Positions 18,354 through 27,867 are shown, counted from the stretch's first letter. The stretch is DNA of 64,000 nucleotides from Bradyrhizobium pachyrhizi (GCF_001189245.1 NZ_LFIQ01000088.1:62286-126285); one strand, 5' to 3'. The notes: generated from the letters alone by a model not told the origin. Made by a program: numbers and translations.

Positions 18354-19550
18354 ATGGCTATTTCACGCCGTGACGTTTTGTTGGGCAGCGCCGGTGCATT
18401 GGGCGCCGCATCATTTTCCTTCCCAGCGCCTGCCATCGCACAGTCGGAACCGATCAAGATCGGCTGTCTCGCGGCGATCACCGGCCCGAGCTCAGCGCCG
18501 ACGGTCGGCTTCAATCGCGGCGTCAACTTCGCGGTCGACGCCATCAACGGCGCCGGCGGGGTGAAGGGCCGCAAGATCGAGCTCGTGATGCGCGACACCC
18601 AGGGCGATCCGACCAAGGCGGTGAACGCCACGCAGGAGCTGATCAGCCAGGCCAAGGTGCACGCGATCTGGGGTCCGCTGAACTCGGGCGAGGCGCTGGC
18701 GACAACGCCGATCATGGCGCGCGCCAAGATGCCGGACCTGCATCCCTGCGTCGTCGAGACCCTGATCGACCCGGTCAAGTTCCCCAACGCGTTCCGCATC
18801 GCGCCGTCGAACAACCAATGGGACGACGCCGTGCGCAATTACTGTCTCAAGATCCTCAAGGTCAAGAAGGTCGCCGTGATCGGCGACACCACCGGCTATG
18901 GCGTCACCGCGGTCGGTGCCTCCGTCGCGGCGTTCAAGAAGGACGGCGCCGAGGTGGCATATCAGGCTAATATCGACGCCACGCAGCCCGACATGACGCC
19001 GGACATGCTGCGCGCCAAGAATGCCGGTGCGGAAGCGATCGTGGTGTGGAGCGTCTCGACCGGCATGGAGGCGCGCATGTTCAACACCCGCGCCGCGATG
19101 AACTGGGACGTGCCCTTTGTCGGGCATCCCTCGATGGCGTCGGGCGAGCTTGCGAGCCTGGTCGCCAAGCCGGAGAACTGGAAGAAGGTCTACGCGATCG
19201 GCTACAAGAGCTGCAGCTATGACGGCGCCGGCAAGCTGCCGCCGAAGAGCGCGGACCTGGTCGCGCGCCTGACCAAGGCCAACATCGCGCTGAACGACAC
19301 GCTGTTGTGGTGGGTCGCGGGCGGCATCGATTGCATCGAGCTGATCGCCAAGGCGGTCGCCGAAAGCGGCTCGACCGACAGCGCCGGCATCATCAAGTAC
19401 TGGAACACGCTGTCGACCTATCCCGGCTATTTCGGCAACTACCGCTTCTCGCCGACCGAGCACAATGGCTACCTGACCGAAGAGATCGTGATGTCGGAAG
19501 CCTCTACAGCCAAGGACGGCACCTTCGCGCTGGCGCCGGGGTACACATAG
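18354..19550 (+). CDS. ABC importer substrate-binding protein, branched-chain amino acid type
   Basis: A 398-residue periplasmic protein of the type I Leu/Ile/Val-binding family. The N-terminus MAISRRDVLLGSAG has a twin-arginine pattern, with a cleavage site near Ala-Ile-Ala-Gln. The mature protein begins EPIKIGCLAAITGP, the usual first strand, followed by DAINGAGGVKGRKIELVMRDTQGDP, which is nearly the family consensus. AGGGAGG precedes the ATG. The three following genes complete the importer. Proteins of this family also bind aromatic acids, urea or amides, so the ligand is open; the neighbouring TRAP and hydroxyacid genes hint at an organic acid. Confidence 0.93.
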   Translation: MAISRRDVLLGSAGALGAASFSFPAPAIAQSEPIKIGCLAAITGPSSAPTVGFNRGVNFAVDAINGAGGVKGRKIELVMRDTQGDPTKAVNATQELISQAKVHAIWGPLNSGEALATTPIMARAKMPDLHPCVVETLIDPVKFPNAFRIAPSNNQWDDAVRNYCLKILKVKKVAVIGDTTGYGVTAVGASVAAFKKDGAEVAYQANIDATQPDMTPDMLRAKNAGAEAIVVWSVSTGMEARMFNTRAAMNWDVPFVGHPSMASGELASLVAKPENWKKVYAIGYKSCSYDGAGKLPPKSADLVARLTKANIALNDTLLWWVAGGIDCIELIAKAVAESGSTDSAGIIKYWNTLSTYPGYFGNYRFSPTEHNGYLTEEIVMSEASTAKDGTFALAPGYT

Positions 19551-19569
19551 AAGGGCGAGGGCGCAGCCG

Positions 19570-20427
19570 ATGCTGGCCTCGATCCTTGCATCCGGTCTCG
19601 CAGCGGGCGCGATCTACGCGCTCGTCGGCGTCACCTACAACACGATGTTCTCGACCTCGCGGGTGATGAGCTTCACCGCCGGCCAGCTGGCGATGCTGGG
19701 CGGCGTGTTCGGCTCGATGTTCACGCTGAAGCTCGGCCTGCCCATTGCCGTCGGCTTCGTGCTGACGCTGCTCTGCTGCGCGGTGATCGGAATCATCACC
19801 GAATTCGTCGCGGTGCGGCCGGTGCTCAAGAGCCTCGACCAGCATCTCTACGTGCTCTCGACCCTCGCGGTCGCGCTGATGATCCAGCAAATCACCGCGA
19901 TCAAATGGGGCACCGAGCCGCAGCCGTTCCCGCGCATCGCAGGATTCGGCGAGGGCGTCCTCGATGAGAAATTCTGGCTGCCGGTCCTCGCCTGCGCCGT
20001 CACCATTGTCGGCCTTGAATATCTCTACCGCCGCACCCTGGTCGGCCGCGCGTTCCTGGCCATCGCTGAGGATAATTTTGCGGCACGGGCGCTCGGCCTG
20101 CCGGAGCGCAATCTGCGGGTCGCGAGCTACGCGCTCGCCGGCGTGGTCGGCGGCATCGCCGGATTTTCCGGCGGGCAGTTGCTGCTCGCCTTCTTCGCCA
20201 ACGGCGCGCTGCTCAATTTCTACGGCTTCGTGCCGGTGGCGCTGGGCGGGCTCGGCAATAACAGAGGCGCGATCATCGGCGGGCTGGCGCTCGGCCTGTT
20301 CCAGCAGGCCGCGAACTTCCTGGTCGGCGGCATCTTCTCCTCGGTCGCGGTGTTCACGCTGTTCATCGTGGTGCTGCTCGCCGCGCCGCAAGGGCTGTTC
20401 GGCGCCTCGACCGCGCGGAGGGTGTGA
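19570..20427 (+). CDS. livH: ABC importer permease, LivH type
   Basis: A 285-residue membrane subunit with about eight hydrophobic segments. The family features GAIYALVGVTYNTMFSTSRVMSFTAGQLAMLGG near the N-terminus and ENNFAARALGL-like coupling motif (EDNFAARALGLPERNLRVASYALAG) are clear. It pairs with the LivM part of the next protein. Its stop codon overlaps the next start by one base (TGATG), so translation is coupled. Confidence 0.94.
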   Translation: MLASILASGLAAGAIYALVGVTYNTMFSTSRVMSFTAGQLAMLGGVFGSMFTLKLGLPIAVGFVLTLLCCAVIGIITEFVAVRPVLKSLDQHLYVLSTLAVALMIQQITAIKWGTEPQPFPRIAGFGEGVLDEKFWLPVLACAVTIVGLEYLYRRTLVGRAFLAIAEDNFAARALGLPERNLRVASYALAGVVGGIAGFSGGQLLLAFFANGALLNFYGFVPVALGGLGNNRGAIIGGLALGLFQQAANFLVGGIFSSVAVFTLFIVVLLAAPQGLFGASTARRV

Positions 20428-22226
20428 TGACGTCGGTCGTGGCCACTCCGTCCCGAGCCGACAGCGGCGTGTGGCGCGCCGCGCTGCCGCACGTCCTGCC
20501 GTTCCTCGGCATTCTGGTGGCGGCGGTGCTGCTGCCCTTCGTCAGCAACGATTACTGGGTGCTGATCGGCACCCGCATGGCGATCTACTGGGTGCTGGTG
20601 TCGGGCCTCAATCTGGTGGTCGGCTTCGCCGGTCACCTTGCGATCGGCTATGTCGCGCTGCTGACGCTCGGCGCCTATACGACGAGCGTGCTGGTTGCCG
20701 GCAACGTGATGCCGGCGATTCCGGTATTCGTAGCCTTGCCGATCGCCGGCCTCATCGGCGCGATCTTCGGCGTGGTCGTCGGCCTGCCGGCCCTGCGCCT
20801 ACGCACCTTCTACTTCGCGATGTCGACGCTCGGCTTTGCGACCATCGTGACCCAGATCGCGCTGGCCTGGCAGAGCGTGACCGGCGGCGGCATCGGCATT
20901 GCCGGTCCGGAATTCCCGGCGCCGTTCAACACGCCGTGGGGCTTCTACGCCCTCTGCATCGCCTTCGCCGCGCTGACCACCTGGATGAGCGCCAATGTCG
21001 CGCGCAGCCGGTTCGGCCGCGCGCTGATCGCGGTGCGCGACGCCGAGGTCGCCGCCGAGGCCAGCGGCATCTCCAAGCCGAAAATGCTGATCGCGATCTT
21101 CCTGTTCGCCGGCGCGCTGGCGGCGATCGCCGGCGGATTGTTCGCGACCCTGCAGACCTACATCACGCCTGATGCGTTCACCTTCGATCTCTCGGTGCTG
21201 TTCTTCATCGCGATCCTGATCGGCGGCCGCGGCTCGATCCTCGGGCCCATGCTCGGCACCATCATCCTGACCATTCTGCCCGAGATCGCGGCGCCGCTCG
21301 CGGCGTGGTCGACCTTCCTCTACGCGGTGCTGCTGCTCATGATCGTGCTGGTGATGCCCGGTGGCATCGCGGCGTTGCTCGATTTCCGCAACCGTCGGCC
21401 GCTCGCCAGCAACCGCGCCATCGTTCCGCGTCCGGCCGCGCTCGCCGACATCGTGCGCCGCAGGGACGGCGGCAAGAAGCTGCAGCTGCGCGGCATCGCG
21501 CTGAGCTTCGGCAATGTGAAGGCGATCGACGGTCTCGATCTCGATATCGCGCCCGGCGCGATCCACGGGCTGATCGGACCGAACGGCAGCGGCAAGACCA
21601 CGACGCTCAACGTGATCTCGGGCTATTACGCCGCCAAAGCCGGCACCATGACGCTTGGCGGCGAAGTCCTGGCCGCCGGCCAGCCGGTCAAGCGCGCCGC
21701 GTGCGGCATCGCACGCACCTTCCAGACGCCGCGCGTGATCGGCGAAGCCTCGGTGCTGGAGAACGTCATGATCGGCGGCTCGATCGAGGGCCGGGCCAAT
21801 TTCGTCGAGGCGATGTTGGCATTGCCGCGCAACGGCGCCGACGAGCGTCTGCTAGCCGCCAAGGCGCACGCGCTGCTCGGCGTCGTCGGCCTCGAGGCGC
21901 TCGCCGACATACGCGCCGATCGCCTGCAGCACAGCGAACTGCGCTTCATCGAGATCGCGCGGGCGCTGATGCTCGATCCGGACTTCCTGCTGCTCGACGA
22001 GCCCGCCGCGGGTCTCTCCAATGACGAGATCGAGCGGCTCGCCAGCCTGATCGAGGCGGTCTGCGGCCGCGGTACCGGTGTGCTGCTGGTCGAGCACCAT
22101 GCCGATCTGATCTTCGATATCTGCCACCAGGTCACCGTGCTCAATCTGGGCCGGACGCTGGCGGCGGGAACCCCGGCGGAGATTCGCGTCCACAAGGAGG
22201 TCGTCAGTGCTTATCTCGGCGGGTGA
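20427..22226 (+). CDS. livMG: ABC importer permease-ATPase fusion (LivM-LivG)
   Basis: A 599-residue protein combining the second permease and the first ATPase of a LIV-type importer. Residues 1-320 form the LivM membrane domain (GLNLVVGFAGHLAIGYVALLTLGAY and an RDAEVAAEASGIS coupling loop). Residues about 350-599 form the LivG ATPase with Walker A GPNGSGKTT (about 383) and Walker B FLLLDEPAAGLS. The ABC signature, normally LSYGQ/LSGGQ, reads LQHSELRFIEIARAL, so it is degenerate. The ATG at 20427 overlaps the livH stop. LivM-LivG fusions are known in Rhizobiales; the altered signature is the odd part. Confidence 0.92.
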   Translation: MTSVVATPSRADSGVWRAALPHVLPFLGILVAAVLLPFVSNDYWVLIGTRMAIYWVLVSGLNLVVGFAGHLAIGYVALLTLGAYTTSVLVAGNVMPAIPVFVALPIAGLIGAIFGVVVGLPALRLRTFYFAMSTLGFATIVTQIALAWQSVTGGGIGIAGPEFPAPFNTPWGFYALCIAFAALTTWMSANVARSRFGRALIAVRDAEVAAEASGISKPKMLIAIFLFAGALAAIAGGLFATLQTYITPDAFTFDLSVLFFIAILIGGRGSILGPMLGTIILTILPEIAAPLAAWSTFLYAVLLLMIVLVMPGGIAALLDFRNRRPLASNRAIVPRPAALADIVRRRDGGKKLQLRGIALSFGNVKAIDGLDLDIAPGAIHGLIGPNGSGKTTTLNVISGYYAAKAGTMTLGGEVLAAGQPVKRAACGIARTFQTPRVIGEASVLENVMIGGSIEGRANFVEAMLALPRNGADERLLAAKAHALLGVVGLEALADIRADRLQHSELRFIEIARALMLDPDFLLLDEPAAGLSNDEIERLASLIEAVCGRGTGVLLVEHHADLIFDICHQVTVLNLGRTLAAGTPAEIRVHKEVVSAYLGG

Positions 22227-22953
22227 ACCGTTGCTTGCGGTCAATGGGCTGCAGTCCGGCTACGGCAAGATCCGTGTGCTGCACGGCATCGACATCACGA
22301 TTGCCGTCGGCGAGGTCGTGGCGCTGCTCGGGCCCAACGGTGCCGGCAAGACCACGCTGCTGCGCGCGATATCCGGACTGTTGCCCGTCACGGCCGGACA
22401 GGTCCGGTTCGGCGACCGCGACATGACCAATGCCACGCCGCGCGATGCCGCCCGGGCCGGGCTCGTGCATGTGATCGAGGGACATCGCGTGTTCACGCAG
22501 ATTTCGGTGACCGACAATTTGCTGCTCGCAGGCTATGACCTGCCGCGCGCCGAGCGCGCCGTGCGCATCGAGGAGGCGTTGGCGTTCTTTCCCGAAATCG
22601 CCGAGAAGCGGCATGAACGCGGCGGCGCTCTGTCGGGCGGGCAGCAGCAGATGCTCACGGTCGCGCAGGGCCTGGTCCGCCGGCCGCGGCTGTTGATGCT
22701 CGACGAGCCGTCCGCGGGACTGTCGCCGGTGCTGGTCGATCGCGTCCTCAACGTCATCGGCCGGCTGCGCGAGCAGGGCACCTCCGTGCTGCTGGTCGAG
22801 CAGCTCTTGGAGAAGGCGCTCGCCTGTGCCGATCGCGTCTACGCGCTGGTGCAGGGTGCGATCGCGCTGGAGGCGCCGACCGGAGAGAGCGACCTCGCAC
22901 ATCGGCTCGAGCGCGCCTATTTCGGCCATGAGAGCCACGCGTTGCAGACCTAG
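22207..22953 (+). CDS. livF: ABC importer ATPase, LivF type
   Basis: A 248-residue ATPase, the second nucleotide-binding subunit of the importer. It has Walker [10 protein letters not shown], an intact signature LSGGQQQMLTVAQGL and Walker B LLMLDEPSAGLSP. The GTG start at 22207 lies 20 bases inside the upstream gene, but the strong ribosome site AAGGAGGT at 22193-22200 fixes it. Since the partner LivG domain has a degenerate signature, the composite ATPase dimer may have one full and one weakened hydrolysis site. It ends the five-component transporter cluster. Confidence 0.94.
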   Translation: MLISAGEPLLAVNGLQSGYGKIRVLHGIDITIAVGEVVALLGPNGAGKTTLLRAISGLLPVTAGQVRFGDRDMTNATPRDAARAGLVHVIEGHRVFTQISVTDNLLLAGYDLPRAERAVRIEEALAFFPEIAEKRHERGGALSGGQQQMLTVAQGLVRRPRLLMLDEPSAGLSPVLVDRVLNVIGRLREQGTSVLLVEQLLEKALACADRVYALVQGAIALEAPTGESDLAHRLERAYFGHESHALQT

Positions 22954-23177
22954 CCAATGCAACCTATGTGCTTGATGCTAACAGTCCCGCAACTTGTGGT
23001 CGGATGCAGCGTCGGCTTCCGTTGTGGCGCAATCTGCACGTGCGTCATAAAATGGCACGACAGGTGCAGGCGGCTTTGCTAAGCTTCATAGCGATACCCT
23101 ATTGTGGATCATTGTCGCGTTGTTTTTAGGACTTGTTGCGGTTGCCTGCGTCTGCAGCTCTCTTCAAGAGGCCTACG

Positions 23178-26100
23178 ATGCAATGTTTGCGTTGCGGTTG
23201 TCAGAACAGGGCGACCAATGAGTATTGCGAAGGGTGCGGGGCCTCTCTCGGAATTACGTGTGAAGCTTGCGGCCACCTGAACGGATCAAGCAGCCGCTTT
23301 TGCGGAAGGTGCGGCGCTGCGTTGACGACGGCGATTGACGCGACCCAGGTTCAGCCGTCGCACGAGCATGCCCTGAGGAGCCTGCATGCCAAGGGTGGGG
23401 AGCGGAAGCGCCTCACGATCCTTTTCGCCGATATCAGCAACTCGACGGGAATCATCGATAGCCTCGGAGATCCCGAACTGGGCATGCGGCGCTTGCAGCC
23501 GGTGCTCGACCTGATGAACGAGGCGGTTCACCGCTACGGCGGCGTCGTCAACAAGGCCCAGGGCGACGGCGTCATGGCGATGTTCGGCGCCCCGCAGCCT
23601 CACGAGGATCACGCCGTTCGGGGCTGTCTCGCGGCGTTGGCGATGCAGGATGACGTCAAGCGGCTGCATGACGTCGATATGCAAATCCGCGTCGGCGTCC
23701 ACACCGGTGAGGTCGTCTTCCAGGCCATCGAGCACGGCATCTATCAAACCTATGATGCCGCGGGCGCGAACGTGCACCTCGCCAGTCGACTGGAGCACCT
23801 TGCCGAGCCGGGCACCATTCTGGTCTCGAGGGAGACCCACGCTGTCGCGAAGCAGTTCGTGGAGGTGGAGTCGCTTGGCGAGCAGGCCATTCGGGGGCTC
23901 GCGGCGCCCGTCGAGGTGCTCAGGCTGAGGGGCCTTCAGCATGCGCCGTCGAGCGGTGTGTTCCGGACCGGACGACGGTTGAGTCCCTTGACCGGCCGCG
24001 CCGACGAGTTTGCGGCGCTGACGGCTGAACTCGAGAACACCCGCAAGGGAGATGGCCGGGCGATCGGTGTCGTTGGCGAAGCCGGCATAGGAAAGAGTCG
24101 CCTTTGTTTTGAATTTGCCGAGAGTTGTCGCAGCAAGGGCATCCGCGTCTTTGAGGCGCGTGTGCTCGCGCACGGGCGCGCAACGCCGTTTCAGCCGGTG
24201 CTGGCGCTGCTTCGGGATATTTTCGGGCTTCGCATCAAGGAGGAAGCGCCGGACGTTTCGCGCCGCCGTGTCTTCGACCGGTTGGCGGCAATGCCGGTCT
24301 CCGATCATCTGGCACCCGTGCTGCTGGAATTCCTCGGACTGGCGGACCCGCACCAGCCCGCGCCGAAACTGGATCCCAAGGCCCGCAAGGCCCAATTGCT
24401 CGATTTCGTCGGCGAACTGGTACGCGCCGCACCTCGTGACAATGTGACGGTCGTCCTGATCGACGATCTGCACTGGATCGATCCGGCGAGCGAGGAGTTC
24501 GTCGAGGCCCTTGCCGACGCCGTGGTCGGAACCACGACGATGCTGCTGGTCAATTTCAGGGCCGGATTGAGCGCGCCGCTGATGCAGCGGTCGCATTACC
24601 GGCAGATCAATATGGCTCCGCTTGGGCCCGCGGAGGCGCAATCGATCTTGCGCGATCATTTTGGTACCGACCCGTCTCTGGCGTTGTTGAGCCGGAATAT
24701 CGTCGAGCGCGCGCACGGCAATCCGTTCTTCCTGGAAGAGCTCATGAGCGCCCTCGTCGAGCGTGGCGACTTCGAGGGCGAGAAGGGCGCGTACCGGCTG
24801 AAGGGCGGCATCGACACAATTCCGCTTCCGACGACCGTGCAGGCCGTGGTCGCGGCGCGCATCGATCGCCTCGACGAACACGCAAAGAGGGCCCTCGAGG
24901 TCGCCTCGGTTGCCGGGCGCGAGATTTCGTTGTCGGTTCTCGATGCCGTTGCCGGTCTGGCGAAGGCCGAGCTGCTGGAAGCCGTGGGACATTTGCGACG
25001 CGCCGAATTGCTCTACGACGTGCCTCCCTTTGAGCAGCGGCTGATCGCGTTTCGTCATCCGTTGATCCAGGAAGTCGCCTATCTGTCGCTGTTGCACGAA
25101 CGGCGCCGCGAACTTCACGCCGCCGTCGCGCAGGCGATCGAGAAGTTGTTCAAGGATCGCGCCGAGGAACGGGCGTCGCTTCTCGCCTACCACTGGGAGC
25201 ATGCCGGCGAACATTTGAAGGCGGCGCAGCAGCACATGCGCGCGGCGGTCTGGGTCGGCGCGAACGATCCCAGTCAGGCCTTGCGAAGCTGGAAGAAGGT
25301 GCGTGAACTCCTGACGCACCAGCCCCCGTCGCAAATGACCGACTACCTGAAGATGATGGCCTGTGGCCAGATCGTGAATTTCGGCTGGCGCGAGGGAATT
25401 TCCGCCGCCGATGCGCAGGTCTATTTCGAGGAAGCCCGCGGCCTCGCGCTCGCGATGGGGGACCTGCGCGCCAACACGCTGATTCACGCTGCCTACGGCC
25501 GGATTTTGGCGAATGGCGGCTCGGCCGACGAATATGTCGAGCGGGTGCTGGAAGCCAAGGCGCTTGCCGACACCGGCACCGACACCAGCGTCCAGGTCAC
25601 GCTGAAGGCCATTCTCTGCCATGCGCTCCGGCTCTCCGGGCGGATGTCGGAGGCGCTGCAGATGAACATGGAGGCGGCCGCGCGCGCGTCGGAGATCGTG
25701 AAGTCGGACCGGGAGACGCTTGGATTCGACATCGAGGTCTGGTTGACTGCCATGCGCGGGCAGACGCTCGTGATGCTGGGGCGCGCGTCCGAGGCCCGGC
25801 CGCTGCTCGATCGCGTGCTGCAACTGGATGGCAGCCAGGTCGATGCCATTCACTACGTCATCCCGAGCCTTGCCTATGTCGACCTCGCTTGGTCCGAAGG
25901 CGACGACGGATTGGCCCAGCACCACGCCGATCGCGCCTTCTCGCTCGCGGTCAAAAGCGGCAATCCATATTTGCGCGTCTACGCGCAGGCCAGTCGCGGC
26001 CTGTCCCATATGGTGGCAGGCCGGATCACATCATCGATCGAGGATCTGACGGCCGCGCTCGACTTCGCGCGAACCCGCAAGGCCGGCCTCGAAAACGAAG

Positions 26101-26417
26101 CGCGGATTCTCGCCGATCTGGCGAACGCGTATCGACGGAAGGGAGATGCGGCCGCAGCGTTGTCCGCCGTTGACGAGGCGATTGCGGTTGCGGTCAAGCG
26201 GCACGCGCGCATTCCGGAATGCCTTGCCCGGTCGGTTCGCGCCGATCTGCTGCTGCGCTCCGGGCGCAGCGGTGAGGCCGAGGAGGGCACGAAGGAACTG
26301 GACCGCGCGACCGCGCTGCTTCACGAGACCGGCGCGATGATCTTCGCGCCCTTTGTCGGTGGCGCGGGAAAGACGGTCAAAGCGAATCGAAGTTCGAACG
26401 AAGCCAATAATATTTGA
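23178..26417 (+). CDS. zinc-ribbon/class III nucleotide cyclase/AAA ATPase/TPR signalling protein
   Basis: A 1079-residue soluble multidomain protein. Residues 1-50 hold two CxxC...CxxC zinc ribbons. Residues about 75-250 are a class III cyclase domain with both metal-binding Asp positions (ILFADISNST and NKAQGDGVMAMFG) and the late ANVHLASRLEHLA helix. An AAA/STAND-type ATPase follows with Walker A VGEAGIGKSR (about 298) and Walker B VVLIDDLHWIDPAS (about 425). The remaining part, from about 650, consists of helical TPR-like repeats. Similar proteins sense an unknown signal and make cAMP. I take the ATG at 23178 because the zinc ribbons begin there. Two genes of unknown function follow on the same strand. 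Confidence 0.9.
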   Translation: MQCLRCGCQNRATNEYCEGCGASLGITCEACGHLNGSSSRFCGRCGAALTTAIDATQVQPSHEHALRSLHAKGGERKRLTILFADISNSTGIIDSLGDPELGMRRLQPVLDLMNEAVHRYGGVVNKAQGDGVMAMFGAPQPHEDHAVRGCLAALAMQDDVKRLHDVDMQIRVGVHTGEVVFQAIEHGIYQTYDAAGANVHLASRLEHLAEPGTILVSRETHAVAKQFVEVESLGEQAIRGLAAPVEVLRLRGLQHAPSSGVFRTGRRLSPLTGRADEFAALTAELENTRKGDGRAIGVVGEAGIGKSRLCFEFAESCRSKGIRVFEARVLAHGRATPFQPVLALLRDIFGLRIKEEAPDVSRRRVFDRLAAMPVSDHLAPVLLEFLGLADPHQPAPKLDPKARKAQLLDFVGELVRAAPRDNVTVVLIDDLHWIDPASEEFVEALADAVVGTTTMLLVNFRAGLSAPLMQRSHYRQINMAPLGPAEAQSILRDHFGTDPSLALLSRNIVERAHGNPFFLEELMSALVERGDFEGEKGAYRLKGGIDTIPLPTTVQAVVAARIDRLDEHAKRALEVASVAGREISLSVLDAVAGLAKAELLEAVGHLRRAELLYDVPPFEQRLIAFRHPLIQEVAYLSLLHERRRELHAAVAQAIEKLFKDRAEERASLLAYHWEHAGEHLKAAQQHMRAAVWVGANDPSQALRSWKKVRELLTHQPPSQMTDYLKMMACGQIVNFGWREGISAADAQVYFEEARGLALAMGDLRANTLIHAAYGRILANGGSADEYVERVLEAKALADTGTDTSVQVTLKAILCHALRLSGRMSEALQMNMEAAARASEIVKSDRETLGFDIEVWLTAMRGQTLVMLGRASEARPLLDRVLQLDGSQVDAIHYVIPSLAYVDLAWSEGDDGLAQHHADRAFSLAVKSGNPYLRVYAQASRGLSHMVAGRITSSIEDLTAALDFARTRKAGLENEARILADLANAYRRKGDAAAALSAVDEAIAVAVKRHARIPECLARSVRADLLLRSGRSGEAEEGTKELDRATALLHETGAMIFAPFVGGAGKTVKANRSSNEANNI

Positions 26418-26457
26418 GTTGCGAGTGAAATTGTTCTGATCCCATTCGGATGATCTC

Positions 26458-27099
26458 ATGTTGTTCGCGAATGTGACGGGCGAACCGGTCGGCAAAGGAA
26501 GCGCCCGCGCGTGCAGGGACGCGCTCCTTTGCGACATCCTGGCCGATTTCAGGCGTGCGTTTCCCGATCTGCTTTTCGAACTCGACGAAGGAAGCGCGAC
26601 CGTCAATGCTCAGGCCTTCATTCGTGGCGACGATCGCGTCGTGCGGATCTATGGCGGACTGGCTTACCACGCGGCGATGAACGCGGACGGCCTGGTTTTC
26701 GCCCTGCTGCACGAGGTCGGACACCATCTGTCGAAAGGCGGTCGGCTCGCCGCCAATTCCGAGCTCGGTTGCGAGTGCGCGGCGGACCGCTGGATTCTCG
26801 CCAAGGGCGCAGCCCGGCTGCGCAAGCAGACCGGGCGCACGCTCTCGATTGAGCGCGCGGTATCGAGCATCGAGCAATTGACGGCGCTTGCCGCCTGCGG
26901 CCTGGGAGCTCGCAAGCGCGGTCCAAGCGTGTGCTGGGCCGATCATTGGCCAAGGCGCAAACATGTACTGGTTCGACCGGAGGCCGCGCCGGCAATTCCG
27001 CGGTGCTATCTGTCCAAGTTTTTACGACTGAATCAAATTGCACAAAGGGAGACGACAAATGGGTGCGCTACTTCCCGTCGGCAGCGGTCCCGACGCTGA
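26458..27099 (+). CDS. small zincin-type metallopeptidase-like protein
   Basis: A 213-residue soluble protein with the zinc-protease motif HEVGH at about residues 85-89 (ALLHEVGHHLS). About 17 residues later CECAAD (Glu106...Asp110) matches the ExxxD third-ligand pattern of gluzincins such as the M48 group. It has no signal peptide or membrane segment, so it would act in the cytoplasm. It begins 40 bases after the cyclase gene, without a clear ribosome site, and its end overlaps the next gene by 41 bases, which suggests one transcript. The last 50 residues are Arg/Cys-rich and less convincing. The family assignment rests on the two motifs only. Confidence 0.75.
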   Translation: MLFANVTGEPVGKGSARACRDALLCDILADFRRAFPDLLFELDEGSATVNAQAFIRGDDRVVRIYGGLAYHAAMNADGLVFALLHEVGHHLSKGGRLAANSELGCECAADRWILAKGAARLRKQTGRTLSIERAVSSIEQLTALAACGLGARKRGPSVCWADHWPRRKHVLVRPEAAPAIPRCYLSKFLRLNQIAQRETTNGCATSRRQRSRR

Positions 27100-27697
27100 A
27101 ATCGTGGACCGGCTGAATGAACTCTTCAGCGGCAAGGATCTGACTACTCTTCGCAAGCACAACAAGAAAGAAAAGTTGTTTGATCCGAGCCATAGGTTAC
27201 GGCGCGTGGCGTTCCGCATCGGTGCCTATCCGAGCAAGGATTACGGGAAGGATGATGCCAAGCGGAAATGGTTCTTCTTCCTCCACCATGTGCTGCCTCA
27301 GGAGACGCAGGACGCGATCAAGAAGATCCTGGGCGACGCGATGACCCGAACCGTGATCAAGGCGGTGAAGTTCTCGGTCGAGGAAAACAGCGTGGTGACC
27401 CATCCGCATCTGTTTCCGAGCAATAACGAGCCGCTCGCGAACTACCTGAATGGGGCCGGCACCGCCTATCTTGTCCATCTGGTCGTGCAGGGGCCGATGG
27501 ATGACAGCGCCGAAGATCCGCCCGGCGACAGCGACCCGGACAACGGTGAACAGCCGATCGCCTGGCCCGAGCTTTCGCTCCGGAGGCCAACGTTCAGGCG
27601 CACCAAATCAGGCGGCGGGAAGCGCGCCGGCAAGAAGAAGGCCGTTAGCAAGAAGAAGGCAGCCAAAAAGGCGGCCAAGCGTCCGCGCAAGCGTTGA
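27059..27697 (+). CDS. hypothetical protein with lysine-rich tail
   Basis: A 212-residue protein that I do not recognise. The first 135 residues look globular, with many basic and aromatic residues (KRKWFFFLHHVLP, RTVIKAVKFSVEEN). An acidic stretch follows at about 143-158, then a C-terminal tail of repeated Lys/Ala units (KKKAVSKKKAAKKAAKRPRKR), like histone-H1-type or nucleic-acid-binding tails. The ATG at 27059 follows AAAGGGA and lies inside the preceding metallopeptidase gene, so the two are probably coupled. DNA or RNA binding is an inference from the tail alone. Confidence 0.7.
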   Translation: MGALLPVGSGPDAEIVDRLNELFSGKDLTTLRKHNKKEKLFDPSHRLRRVAFRIGAYPSKDYGKDDAKRKWFFFLHHVLPQETQDAIKKILGDAMTRTVIKAVKFSVEENSVVTHPHLFPSNNEPLANYLNGAGTAYLVHLVVQGPMDDSAEDPPGDSDPDNGEQPIAWPELSLRRPTFRRTKSGGGKRAGKKKAVSKKKAAKKAAKRPRKR

Positions 27698-27867
27698 CGA
27701 GGCGGTCACGGCGGTTGATTGTGGCGGCAAGGGCCGACGGATGCGTCGGCGCTTCTGTCTCCAGGTCGTCCTGAAATCTGGCTGGTGGCAGCGCCTGCTG
27801 CCGGCTGCCCAAAGTCCGCTACGGCGCCGGTCCAGCCTGTTCCGTTGCGGATGGACTGCTGCCTCCG

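Noticed and set aside
23286..26009. 907-codon open frame on the minus strand opposite the cyclase gene
   Set aside because: It has no recognisable domain and mirrors the third-position GC of the cyclase gene. The plus strand has the zinc ribbons, cyclase and ATPase motifs.
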